Assembly: GCF_018613195.1 (NCBI RefSeq)
Contig: NZ_JAGGQQ010000011.1
Coordinates: 292,474-356,473, forward strand
DNA: 64,000 bases
Origin: Bacillus sp. ISL-45
GTDB taxonomy: Bacteria; Bacillota; Bacilli; Bacillales; Cytobacillaceae
Reading direction: 5' to 3'
The position numbers and the translations under genes are program-made. Shown in pieces: positions 32,107-40,117 of this stretch (within the stretch, counting starts at the first letter, position 1; the number at the start of each line of letters is the position of its first letter). The notes under the pieces are model-generated. The model made no database searches, was not told the DNA's origin, and worked only from the letters and a program-made list of their open reading frames with translations.

Positions 32107-33387
32107 ATGAAGAAGAAGAGAATACTCGGATCCGCAGTACTTAGTTTAGCAATGGGTGTTTCGATGTTTGCGACAGGGGCTTTTGGTGCAGGAGTACAAG
32201 AAAGCCAGGATACTTATCGAGTTTTAGTTAAGGGTCCGAGTACAGAACAAGCAAAAGTGAAAGAACAATATGGCAAGCGCTGGGACTTTGGCAATCAAGG
32301 ATTTACAACAGAAGTAAACAGCAAGCAATATCAGGCTTTATTGAAAAATAAGAATATCGAAGTTTCCCAGGTTGGCACCCATACAATCGACGCCCGGGTA
32401 GAAGGGAATGGAAACGGTAAAGGCAAGGGTGATTATACCGCCCAGGCATCTTATCCATCTGACCAGACTCCATGGGGCATTCAAGCAATCTATAATGATA
32501 ACTATATACAATCGACAAGCGGCGGGAATGGCATCAAGGTAGCCGTCCTTGACACAGGGATCAACCGCAATCACATTGACTTGACTGACAATGTTGAACA
32601 ATGTAAGGATTTCACCCAGTCGTATTCTTCACTGGTCAATGGATCCTGTACCGACAGACAAGGCCATGGCACACATGTTGCCGGAACAGCTGTTGCCAAT
32701 GGTGGATACGACGGAGCAGGAGTGTATGGGGTAGCACCGGAAGCAGAACTTTGGGGCTATAAGGTATTAGGCGATAATGGTTCTGGATACTCAGATGATA
32801 TCGCGGGGGCAATCCGTCATGCTTCGGATGAAGGCGTTCGTACAGGAACCAAAGTTGTCATCTCGATGTCATTAGGTTCTAGCGGCAAGGATTCCATGAT
32901 TGCAAGTGCTGTTGACTATGCATACAGCAGAGGTGCATTAGTTGTAGCAGCTGCAGGTAACAGTGGACCAAGCGCGAACACGATTGGTTATCCTGGCGCC
33001 TTAACAAATGCGATCGCTGTAGCGTCACTGGATAATGCATTCGTAAATGGTACACATAAAGTATCTGACTTTTCTTCTCGTGGAAACCCTTATACGGACG
33101 GCGACTACTATATCCAGGAAAAGGACGTTGAAGTAGCTGCACCAGGAGGCGGAATTTATTCAACATCTGTAGATGGAAACTATACGACAATGAGCGGTAC
33201 ATCAATGGCAACGCCACACATCTCGGGCCTAGCGGCTAAACTATGGTCTGCGAATAAGACTTGGAGCAACTCTCAGCTTCGTTCTGAAATTCAAAGACGC
33301 GCGAAGCTATATGACATTAAAGGTGGAACAGGGGCAGCTACTGGCGATGACTACGCGTCAGGTTTTGGTTTCCCACGCGTAAGGTAA
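32107..33387 (+). CDS. Secreted subtilisin-like serine protease (S8 family)
   Basis: A 426-residue preproprotease. Signal peptide ~1-28 (KKKR then SAVLSLAMGVSMFATGAFGA), I9 inhibitory propeptide ~35-90 (YRVLVKGPSTEQAKVKEQYG), then the peptidase domain with catalytic Asp149 (VAVLDTGINR), His190 (GHGTHVAGT), oxyanion Asn285 (AAAGNSGP) and Ser366 (MSGTSMATPHISG). Cys166 and Cys181 may form a disulfide. A Gly/Lys/Asn-rich linker (NGNGKGKG) separates pro and mature parts. GAGGAG precedes ATG 32107. It lies upstream of an RRNPP-type regulator and peptide gene, suggesting quorum-controlled secretion. Confidence 0.95.
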   Translation: MKKKRILGSAVLSLAMGVSMFATGAFGAGVQESQDTYRVLVKGPSTEQAKVKEQYGKRWDFGNQGFTTEVNSKQYQALLKNKNIEVSQVGTHTIDARVEGNGNGKGKGDYTAQASYPSDQTPWGIQAIYNDNYIQSTSGGNGIKVAVLDTGINRNHIDLTDNVEQCKDFTQSYSSLVNGSCTDRQGHGTHVAGTAVANGGYDGAGVYGVAPEAELWGYKVLGDNGSGYSDDIAGAIRHASDEGVRTGTKVVISMSLGSSGKDSMIASAVDYAYSRGALVVAAAGNSGPSANTIGYPGALTNAIAVASLDNAFVNGTHKVSDFSSRGNPYTDGDYYIQEKDVEVAAPGGGIYSTSVDGNYTTMSGTSMATPHISGLAAKLWSANKTWSNSQLRSEIQRRAKLYDIKGGTGAATGDDYASGFGFPRVR

Positions 33388-33407
33388 TTCAACCTCACAT
33401 CCATGCC

Positions 33408-33443
33408 AGCCATCCGGGTTGATTGATCCGGGTGGCTTTATTT
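33408..33443 (+). terminator. Terminator after the subtilisin gene
   Basis: AGCCATCCGG-N10-CCGGGTGGCT followed by TTATTTC; the T-run is interrupted. Confidence 0.75.
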
Positions 33444-33567
33444 CATTATTTGTTGTACTATATGAAGAAACAATTTATAAAATATAGAATTTTTAAAAAA
33501 TAGTACTTTTGCACTGTTTAAAAAGTTAAAAAAGATGGTAGATTAAAAGAAAACGGAAGGTGAATGT

Positions 33568-34788
33568 ATGCAGTTTGGACCACTCATTAAATTTTATAGA
33601 ATTCAGCAAGGTCTAACACAGAAGGAACTGGCAAATGGCATATGTTCAGTTCCCCATTTAAGCAAGATCGAAAGCAATTCAAAGGAAGCCAATGAAGAAA
33701 CAATGGGCCTCTTGCTAGAAAGACTTGGCGTCAACCTTTCTTCCATTACTGAAAATGAAGAACAGATTAAGCAGCTAATAAAAGAACTTAATGAAAAAAT
33801 TGATTTTATACAAGATGAAGAAGCAGATACAGCAATGGAAATGCTAAAAGAATTTGAAGGAATTATTCCTTTTACTACAAATCTACATACATATGAACTT
33901 ACCAAATTTAGATATTTGATTTTCAAACACAAATTTACCGAAGCCCAAGAACAATATGAATCATTAAAAAAACAAAAGAAAATATTTTCCCAACCTCAAA
34001 TGGCTTTATTTTCCTATCTTCATGCTGTAATGTTATTAAAGAAGAGAATTTATAAGAAAGCTGATGAAATCCTAGACACCATTAGCAGGGGATCAAAGTT
34101 CGACATCCCCGATGGAGAATTACTATATCATCGTGCTCTGGCTAAAACTTCTCCTGAAGATTTAGGTTATGCCATTTATTATGGAAAGATGGCACTGCAA
34201 GAATTTATGGAACAACACAATTTTAAAAGAATCCTACATGTGCTGATGTTGCTTGGAATCAACTATACTAATTCTAAGATTTATGAAGAAGCCCAGGATT
34301 GCTATAAAAATCTCATCAGAAACGCCGAGATTTTACAGGAAAAAAAATTATTACCTGAAATATATCACAATATGGGTTACCTTCAAAAAAAGCTTAAGAA
34401 CTATCGAGAAGCCATTTTCTTTTTTGAGAAAAGCTTATCTCTACAAACAAAAGGAACACAACACTATCTGATTACTCTTTATTCAATTGGAGAAATCCAA
34501 TACGAGTTGCAAAATGAAGAAAAAGCAAGGGAATCCTTTGAGGAAGTATACCAATTATCTAAGAATTTAGAAAACCGAAAGTATAGAATGTTAGCAAATT
34601 TTTATTTAATGACTTTGGACTCTCCAGAAAAATCATTAGACTACTCAGAAACTAAAGTAATACCATTTCTTGAAGAAAGCGATGGTAAAAGTGAAGAATT
34701 AATTTGGTTTTACAAAATGCTATCAAATCACTATCGGCAGATGGGAAGATTTGATCAAGCAGTAAAATATATAGAAAAAATCAATTAA
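33568..34788 (+). CDS. HTH-TPR regulator of the RRNPP (NprR/PlcR/Rap) type
   Basis: A 406-residue protein. Residues 1-60 are an XRE-type helix-turn-helix (IKFYRIQQGLTQKELANGIC followed by VPHLSKIE), very like the NprR/PlcR N-terminus. Residues ~90-400 are tetratricopeptide repeats (for example YEEAQDCYKNLIRNAEILQEKK in outline; NYREAIFFFEKSLSL; QYELQNEEKARESFEEVYQL), which in this family bind a re-imported oligopeptide. GGAAGGTGA precedes ATG 33568. A 29-codon secreted-peptide gene starts 13 bases after its stop, behind a perfect AAGGAGG. The protease upstream gives the order seen at nprA-nprR-nprX. Codon use is more AT-rich than in the neighbours. Confidence 0.88.
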   Translation: MQFGPLIKFYRIQQGLTQKELANGICSVPHLSKIESNSKEANEETMGLLLERLGVNLSSITENEEQIKQLIKELNEKIDFIQDEEADTAMEMLKEFEGIIPFTTNLHTYELTKFRYLIFKHKFTEAQEQYESLKKQKKIFSQPQMALFSYLHAVMLLKKRIYKKADEILDTISRGSKFDIPDGELLYHRALAKTSPEDLGYAIYYGKMALQEFMEQHNFKRILHVLMLLGINYTNSKIYEEAQDCYKNLIRNAEILQEKKLLPEIYHNMGYLQKKLKNYREAIFFFEKSLSLQTKGTQHYLITLYSIGEIQYELQNEEKARESFEEVYQLSKNLENRKYRMLANFYLMTLDSPEKSLDYSETKVIPFLEESDGKSEELIWFYKMLSNHYRQMGRFDQAVKYIEKIN

Positions 34789-34801
34789 GGAGGAAATTCG
34801 T

Positions 34802-34891
34802 ATGAAAAAAATGTTAACAGCTTTAATGACAAGTGCAATGGCACTAGGTGTATTAGTAGCAGGCATGCCGCCAATTTTACCTCCAGCATGA
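34802..34891 (+). CDS. Secreted signalling-peptide precursor (NprX/Phr-like candidate)
   Basis: A 29-residue gene. The product begins MKKMLTALMTSAMALGVLVA, a short basic N-terminus and hydrophobic core as in export signals, and ends GMPPILPPA, a small Pro-rich tail. TTAAGGAGG stands at an ideal distance (8 bases) and a terminator follows the stop by 10 bases. It is placed directly after an RRNPP regulator, exactly as nprX, papR and phr genes are. By analogy the C-terminal 5-9 residues would be released, re-imported by an oligopeptide permease and bound by the TPR protein. The mature form is not predictable. Confidence 0.75.
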   Translation: MKKMLTALMTSAMALGVLVAGMPPILPPA

Positions 34892-34901
34892 GAAGTTAAC
34901 G

Positions 34902-34926
34902 AAAAGGCCTAAATAGGCCTTTTTGT
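34902..34926 (+). terminator. Terminator after the signalling-peptide gene
   Basis: AAAAGGCCT-AAAT-AGGCCTTTTT followed by GTTTTT. Confidence 0.9.
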
Positions 34927-35064
34927 TTTTGAAGCAAAATTATAGATGACAAGAACTGTATAACTGTATATGAAAAGTGATTTCTTATTTCCGTCGAATT
35001 CCTTTTTGTAAAACGACTTAAAGAATTGATATCAAATTAACAACAACTTGGGAAAATTTTCACG

Positions 35065-35096
35065 TTGTTAAATTACCCCCAGAACCCTCATATAAT
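35065..35096 (+). promoter_or_regulatory. Possible promoter of the 42-residue peptide gene
   Basis: A consensus TATAAT (35091-35096) with TTAAAT 17 bases upstream or TTGTTA 20 bases upstream. The interval before the start codon contains the hairpin GGACA-AAGATTC-TGTCC. Confidence 0.45.
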
Positions 35097-35159
35097 AAAC
35101 GAACTATTTTCACGAAGCCGGACAAAGATTCTGTCCAGCATAAAATGAGGAGGTTCGGT

Positions 35160-35288
35160 ATGGGAACATTTAGCATGGATATTGACGAGCTGTTGGAAGA
35201 GACAACGGAAATTGCTGAAACTGATCTGAGTTTTACACTGAACCCAATTGAGATTGACACTTTGCTTGAAATAACTCGCCATTGGTAA
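35160..35288 (+). CDS. 42-residue acidic peptide of unknown function
   Basis: ATG 35160 lies 7 bases after AGGAGG. The product starts MGTFSMDIDELLEETTEIAE and ends EITRHW; 12 of 42 residues are Asp/Glu, there is no Cys and only one basic residue near the end. A near-perfect terminator (35295-35329) follows, and a TATAAT box precedes, so this is a self-contained short transcription unit. The negative leader-like composition recalls RiPP leader peptides or small anti-proteins, but there is no modifying enzyme nearby. The next gene is a nuclease-helicase. I do not recognise the family. Confidence 0.6.
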   Translation: MGTFSMDIDELLEETTEIAETDLSFTLNPIEIDTLLEITRHW

Positions 35289-35294
35289 GATATT

Positions 35295-35329
35295 AGTCCG
35301 TTCCAGGTTTCACTGGGACGGATTTTTTA
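35295..35329 (+). terminator. Terminator after the 42-residue peptide gene
   Basis: AGTCCGTTCCAG-N6-CTGGGACGGAT (one G-U) followed by TTTTTT. Confidence 0.85.
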
Positions 35330-35401
35330 TATGATTGGATATATCAGAACGTATGTACTATAATTAGTTATATTAATTTTTAGATTGGGCCAGGTGAGTG
35401 G

Positions 35402-37687
35402 ATGGAAAATGTAATGAAGATATCGGTGAGAACTTTGGCTGAGTATGTATACAAAAGTGGAAGTATCGTATCCGGGTTCCGAACAGCTTCATCTTTTACC
35501 GAAGGTTCTCGAATCCATCGTGAAGTCCAGAAAACATATAACGAACAAGATCAAAGTGAAGTTTCTTTAAAGACTGAAATAGAATATGAAAACCTTAATT
35601 TTATTATTGAAGGCCGTTGTGACGGGCTTCTTGTAAATGATGGACGTATTACCATAGATGAAATTAAGTCAACCTCTTTAAGCCTTGAAATGATCAATGC
35701 AGACAGTAATCTGGCTCACTGGGCCCAGGCAGAATGCTATGCTTACATGTACATGGAGGACCATGAATTGGATTGTATCGATATCCAGCTTACATACGTA
35801 CAGAAATCCTCCGGTGAAGTGAAAAGATTCATTAAGACTCGGACATATGATGAAATAAGAGAAGCGATGTTGACCATGGTATCTGCATTTGCTCCTTACG
35901 CGAAATGGCGTTTAAAGCATGAACGGAATAGAAATCAGAGTATAAAAGAGTTGGCATTCCCTTTTGCTCAATACCGCCAAGGGCAACGGCAGCTTGCTGG
36001 ATCGGTATACAAAACCATTCAGGAAAAGAAGACTATTTTCGCAAGTGCTCCTACTGGCATCGGAAAGACCATTTCTACAATTTTCCCGTCTGTTAAAGCA
36101 ATCGGCGAGGAACACCTGGGAAAGATTTTTTATCTGACTGCCAAGGCAACGACGAGGCAAACAGCGGAGGAAGCTATTAGCCAACTGTTTGCTAATGGCC
36201 TTCAAATGAAAGCAGTGACCATAACGGCAAAGGACAAAGTTTGCTTTACTGAGCAGGGGATATGCAATAAGGAGCATTGTGAGTTTGCCGACGGTTACTA
36301 TGACAAAATCAATGGCGCAATACTCGATATCTTAAAAAATGAAAATTCTTTAAATAGACCATGTATTGAACAATATGCCCTCAAACATAAAATCTGCCCC
36401 TTCGAATTTTCTCTGGACCTAGCATACGCGGCTGACACAGTCATTTGTGATTATAATTATATATTTGACCCAAAAGTTTCGTTGAAGCGTTTATTCGATG
36501 ACCAAAAGAAAGAAACTGTCCTTCTTGTTGATGAGGCTCACAACCTGGTTGACAGAGGAAGGGATATGTTTTCATCCACTTTAGAAAAGACAGCATTTTT
36601 GCAGCTTAAAAGGGAATTTAAGGGGAAAAACGAAAACATACATAGGATTTGCAAGCAAATAAATGACTGCTTTATCGAAATAAAAAAGCATGCGGAACCT
36701 TCAAAAACAATGGTGTTTAAGGAACCATTAGTGGAATTCAATCAGTTGGTATTGGAATTAATCGACCTTGCAGAAAAGGAGCTTCTTAGCGATCGATCTG
36801 AGGATCCTGAGCAGTTGCTTGAGACCTATTTTGCGGCGCAGAATTGGCAAAGAATCAGCAAGCTGTTCGACGATCGATTCATTTTATATGCAGAGGTCCA
36901 AAGGAATGAGGTTATAGTAAAGCAATTTTGCCTTGATCCTTCTTATCTAATTAAGCAATCAGGTAAAAGCTTTAAGGCTCGTGTTTTCTTTTCGGCTACT
37001 TTGAGTCCTATTGGATATTACCGTGACATGTTAGGTGGAGAGGATGATGATTATGTTGTCAGAATTCCTTCTCCATTTTCACAAGAACAAAACAAGGTAA
37101 TGATCCATCCTTTATCAACAAGATATAAGGATAGAGAAAACTCGATACAACCAATAGTTAAAACATTAATCAAAACCATTCAAAGCAAGCCAGGCAACTA
37201 CCTAATCTTTTTTCCTTCCTATCTATATCTTAATTCGGTGTTTGAAGACTGGAATCATGGCAATTACGGGGTACCTACTATTGTACAGGGAACAGGAATG
37301 GGAGAGGCCGAACGTGAAGCGTTTCTGGAATCTTTCAAACCAGGCGGATCAGGTTCTCTGGTAGGTTTCGCTGTCCTGGGAGGGATTTTCTCAGAAGGAG
37401 TAGATTTAAAGGGTGATCGACTGAATGGTGTATTGGTAGTGGGTGTTGGTCTGCCTCAGATCGGCTTTGAGCGGGATTTGATCAATCAGCATTTTTCCTC
37501 CGAAGGGAAAAATGGATTTGATTACGCCTATGTATATCCGGGCATGAACAAAGTGCTTCAGGCTGGCGGCAGATTGATACGGTCAGAAAAAGATACAGGA
37601 ACGATTATATTGATCGATGATCGGTATTTACAGTATAAATATCAGTCTTTGCTTCCAGATGTATGGAGAAGATATGCGATTTTATAG
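35402..37687 (+). CDS. XPD/DinG-type Fe-S helicase with N-terminal PD-(D/E)XK nuclease domain
   Basis: A 761-residue protein. Residues ~1-170 hold a Cas4/RecB-like nuclease fold with IIEGRCDGLL and ITIDEIKST (Asp and Glu-x-Lys catalytic pattern). The helicase part has Walker A FASAPTGIGKTIS, a four-cysteine Fe-S site (CFTEQGICNKEHCEF ... KICPF), the DEAH box LLVDEAHNLVDRG and C-terminal motifs FFSATLSP, IFSEGVDLKGDRLNGV and QAGGRLIRSEKDTG. Such enzymes unwind 5'-3'; the nuclease could trim the products. AGGTGAG precedes ATG 35402. No recombination or CRISPR genes adjoin. The homologue's role in bacilli is not established. Confidence 0.85.
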   Translation: MENVMKISVRTLAEYVYKSGSIVSGFRTASSFTEGSRIHREVQKTYNEQDQSEVSLKTEIEYENLNFIIEGRCDGLLVNDGRITIDEIKSTSLSLEMINADSNLAHWAQAECYAYMYMEDHELDCIDIQLTYVQKSSGEVKRFIKTRTYDEIREAMLTMVSAFAPYAKWRLKHERNRNQSIKELAFPFAQYRQGQRQLAGSVYKTIQEKKTIFASAPTGIGKTISTIFPSVKAIGEEHLGKIFYLTAKATTRQTAEEAISQLFANGLQMKAVTITAKDKVCFTEQGICNKEHCEFADGYYDKINGAILDILKNENSLNRPCIEQYALKHKICPFEFSLDLAYAADTVICDYNYIFDPKVSLKRLFDDQKKETVLLVDEAHNLVDRGRDMFSSTLEKTAFLQLKREFKGKNENIHRICKQINDCFIEIKKHAEPSKTMVFKEPLVEFNQLVLELIDLAEKELLSDRSEDPEQLLETYFAAQNWQRISKLFDDRFILYAEVQRNEVIVKQFCLDPSYLIKQSGKSFKARVFFSATLSPIGYYRDMLGGEDDDYVVRIPSPFSQEQNKVMIHPLSTRYKDRENSIQPIVKTLIKTIQSKPGNYLIFFPSYLYLNSVFEDWNHGNYGVPTIVQGTGMGEAEREAFLESFKPGGSGSLVGFAVLGGIFSEGVDLKGDRLNGVLVVGVGLPQIGFERDLINQHFSSEGKNGFDYAYVYPGMNKVLQAGGRLIRSEKDTGTIILIDDRYLQYKYQSLLPDVWRRYAIL

Positions 37688-37759
37688 CGAGACACCCTGT
37701 AGTATGGGTGTTTTTTGGTGTTTTACTCTGTTAAAACCCAATAATGTTATTTTAAACTC

Positions 37760-37894
37760 CTGTTGATTGTAGTGGAAGGCGCGAAGACTCCTGCGGGATG
37801 AGCAAGTCACGGGAGACCCCGCAGGCGCCAAAAGCGCCGAGGAGGCTCCCGGACTGCCCGCGGAAAGCGAAGCGCCTGGAACGAAAATCAACAG
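37760..37894. repeat. 135-bp GC-rich structured repeat with 9-bp terminal inverted repeats
   Basis: It begins CTGTTGATT and ends AATCAACAG, a perfect 9-bp inverted pair. The interior (GGCGCGAAGACTCCTGCGGG ... GACCCCGCAGGCGCC ... GCGGAAAGCGAAGCGCC) is much richer in GC than its surroundings and can fold by CCTGCGGG/CCCGCAGG and GGCGC/GCGCC pairings. It matches a repeat that I know from many Bacillaceae intergenic regions. Any frame through it is accidental. Confidence 0.8.
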
Positions 37895-37999
37895 CCAAAT
37901 TTAACAAAGCCGTTTAATTAAATTTTTGTAAAAAATTAAAAGCCAAATAAGTGAATCTTCCGTCTAATGAATAAGAACGGTAACAAGGGGGTGCACCTA

Positions 38000-38524
38000 T
38001 TGCTGAAGTTGATAAAAAAAGCACAGAAGGGAAATGACAAAGCATTTCTCGAGCTTTTCCAGCAATATGAGCAAGATCTATACAAGATGGCGTTTATATA
38101 TGTCAAAAACCAGAATGACGCATTGGATGTTGTACAGGAAACTGCGTACAAGTCTTTCAAATCCATTAAAGAACTGAAAGAGCCCAAATACTTTAAGTCA
38201 TGGCTGATCAGAATAGCCATCAGCTGTTCTCTCGACATTCTTAGAAAAAGGAAAAAAGTTGTGCCGCTGAAGCCCGATTTTGATGAATTTATTTCCGGAG
38301 CAATTGATGAAGATTTAACATCTGAAATTACTTTAAAGGCATTGATTGAAGAGCTGCGCGAGGAAGAAAAAAGTGTAATACTTCTTCGATTTTATCAAGG
38401 CATGACTTTAAAAGAGGTTTCGGAAACATTGAATATACCACTAGGTACAGCAAAGACAATATTGTACCGGGGATTGGGCAAGCTTCGCAAAGATTTGAAG
38501 GGAGATGAGGCAAATGAGCAATAA
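38000..38524 (+). CDS. ECF-type RNA polymerase sigma factor
   Basis: About 174 residues. Region 2 is FLELFQQYEQDLYKMAFIYV followed by DALDVVQETAYKSFKSI, and region 4 EEEKSVILLRFYQGMTLKEVSETLNIPLGTAKT in outline ends in YRGLGKLRKDL. It directs transcription from a dedicated promoter when its anti-sigma factor releases it. The start is probably TTG 38000, 6 bases after AAGGGGGTG; ATG 37967 has no ribosome site. It overlaps the following membrane protein gene by 11 bases. The promoter it reads cannot be seen. Confidence 0.92.
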   Translation: MLKLIKKAQKGNDKAFLELFQQYEQDLYKMAFIYVKNQNDALDVVQETAYKSFKSIKELKEPKYFKSWLIRIAISCSLDILRKRKKVVPLKPDFDEFISGAIDEDLTSEITLKALIEELREEEKSVILLRFYQGMTLKEVSETLNIPLGTAKTILYRGLGKLRKDLKGDEANEQ

Positions 38525-39149
38525 AATCCAAACAGAAATGAATAAAATTGAAATACCGAAAGAATTGAGTGACCGGAGCAGAATTGGGATTGGAAAGGCA
38601 AAAACGGAGATAGGAAAAAGCAATAAAAAGAAATTGCTCGCCTTTGCAGCCCCCGGCCTTGCTGCGATCATTGCCTTGGGAATCGCCGGTCCTGGATTGC
38701 TTTCTGATCAACCTCCTGAAAATCCCGTGATTCAAACGGTACAAACCAGTCATGCTTTTGATGTGACTGACCCACAAAGGCTTGTTGGATGGGCTGACAA
38801 TGTGTTTGTTGGAAAAGTCACAAAGATGTCTGGAACTTCTGAAGAAAGAGGAATGCTTGAAACGCAGTTCAAAGTGGAAGTAGCAGAGACCATCAAGGGT
38901 GAATTGCAAGGTGAGGTAACGGTCAGCCAGCAAGGTGGCTATGAAGGGAAGAACCTGATTCTGGTGGAAAATGACCAGCTGCTCAAGGAAGGAGAAAGCT
39001 ACTTATTCATATCCAGGAAGAATGAAGAACATGATTGGCATACCGTAGTTCCGGTTTATGGAGACATTTTAATTAACGGTGAAGAACATCAAGAGGAACT
39101 GATAACAAAATACGAAAAGGCGTATCAGGAACAAATTCCATTTGAGTGA
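38514..39149 (+). CDS. Probable membrane anti-sigma factor
   Basis: A 211-residue protein with a cytoplasmic N-terminus (~1-40, IPKELSDRSRIGIGKAKTEI), one membrane helix (~43-62, LLAFAAPGLAAIIALGIAGPGLL in outline) and an external domain beginning after QPPENPV and continuing as VFVGKVTKM ... VEVAETIKGEL. The architecture and the 11-base overlap with the sigma gene fit an anti-sigma factor that senses an outside signal. No zinc anti-sigma HxxxCxxC motif is present. ATG 38514 is 9 bases after GGGAG; ATG 38505 is an alternative. Confidence 0.75.
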   Translation: MSNKIQTEMNKIEIPKELSDRSRIGIGKAKTEIGKSNKKKLLAFAAPGLAAIIALGIAGPGLLSDQPPENPVIQTVQTSHAFDVTDPQRLVGWADNVFVGKVTKMSGTSEERGMLETQFKVEVAETIKGELQGEVTVSQQGGYEGKNLILVENDQLLKEGESYLFISRKNEEHDWHTVVPVYGDILINGEEHQEELITKYEKAYQEQIPFE

Positions 39150-39153
39150 GTCT

Positions 39154-39187
39154 AAAAGACCAAGAGCATTGGTCTTTTATTTTTTTT
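39154..39187 (+). terminator. Terminator after the sigma/anti-sigma unit
   Basis: AAAAGACCA-N6-TTGGTCTTTT followed by ATTTTTTTT; it overlaps the stop of the opposing gene. Confidence 0.8.
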
Positions 39188-39914
39188 GGAAAAAATCCTT
39201 AATAATAACTTTCATTCTTTCTTTATTCTTCCTGAATTGCTGCAGGCGATGGCCATTCGCTCCTGAAGGATGTGGAAAGCCTAATAAAATGTTCTCTTTT
39301 TTAAATATGCCTTCCCGTATATATACGGATAAAACTTCTTCAACTCCTTTTCCAAGAGGGATAATTAATGAATCCCTAAGTTCGGCAGCCTGGGGTTCAA
39401 AGTATTCTGCTAAATAACGAGTCAATAAATCATTTTTCAGGATTTTCGGGCTATGTCCACCATAGTTCTTGCCATTGACAAAGACGGCATATGGAATCAT
39501 AGACGTAGTATGGAGCAAAAAATCCTTATCGCCAAAAAGCTCCTCACAACTTTCCAATTCCAGCCTTATGTTCAAGCCTAAATCGTCTAGCATTTGGGTG
39601 ATATTTTTGCGAAGTATCCCGAAAAAACGTGCTTCACGCTTACAAATAAAAGGAATGTCATCAACTGAAATGTTGTCCTCCAGACATTTACGGGCAACAG
39701 CAATCGATTTATTCATTTGTTGAAATCCTGGTGTAATTCCTATTATAAACACCCTGGCCTCTTTATTGATATATTCGTTATGTGTACAATAGTAAATCTC
39801 AATGTTATTTTCCCTGGCCATCAGGAAATCCGATGTTAAAATTTCACCTCGAGAATAACTCTCTTTTAAAGGAAGATCTGCAATTTTATCGATGTACTTC
39901 TCCAGTTTGTCCAT
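39177..39914 (-). CDS. Uracil-DNA-glycosylase-superfamily protein
   Basis: About 245 residues. VFIIGITPGFQQM corresponds to the GxxPG active-site motif 1 and LLGFPHPSGANGHRLQQF to motif 2 (HPSGxN) of UDG-superfamily glycosylases; the middle part (LIIPLGKGVEEVL) is the expected beta-strand. It lacks the cysteines of family 4/5 UDGs, so it may belong to a less studied branch. The first motif has Thr-Pro rather than Asp-Pro or Asn-Pro, so catalysis is uncertain. ATG 39914 follows GGGGGAT by a short gap. Confidence 0.7.
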   Translation of the reverse strand: MDKLEKYIDKIADLPLKESYSRGEILTSDFLMARENNIEIYYCTHNEYINKEARVFIIGITPGFQQMNKSIAVARKCLEDNISVDDIPFICKREARFFGILRKNITQMLDDLGLNIRLELESCEELFGDKDFLLHTTSMIPYAVFVNGKNYGGHSPKILKNDLLTRYLAEYFEPQAAELRDSLIIPLGKGVEEVLSVYIREGIFKKENILLGFPHPSGANGHRLQQFRKNKERMKVIIKDFFQKK

Positions 39915-40063
39915 GCTTATCCCCCATGCCATTAAAAAGTTGCTTAGTTCTGTTATTCCTCTTCAAACATATTCAATTATATAGATAAGGCTTTACTCCG
40001 GACAAGCTATTAAAGTGTATGTATTTTTTCTTCAATTAATTTTAAAAGCTACTAATAAAAATA

Positions 40064-40094
40064 TTGACCATGACGCTGCGTCATAGTTTAAGAT
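40064..40094 (+). promoter_or_regulatory. MerR-type promoter with 19-bp spacer and central palindrome
   Basis: TTGACC (40064-40069) and TAAGAT (40089-40094) are 19 bases apart, and the spacer holds the perfect palindrome ATGACG-CTG-CGTCAT (40070-40084). This is the standard layout of a promoter activated by twisting by a MerR protein, and the gene downstream is one. Confidence 0.85.
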
Positions 40095-40117
40095 TGGTAT
40101 GTGGAGGTGATCGAGGA

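Noticed and set aside
35160..35288. Lanthipeptide or other RiPP precursor
   Set aside because: No Cys, few Ser/Thr in the C-terminal part and no modification enzyme nearby; kept only as an acidic peptide of unknown role.
37682..37891. Minus-strand frame of 69 codons rich in Ala/Ser/Pro/Gly
   Set aside because: It is the GC-rich structured repeat read through.
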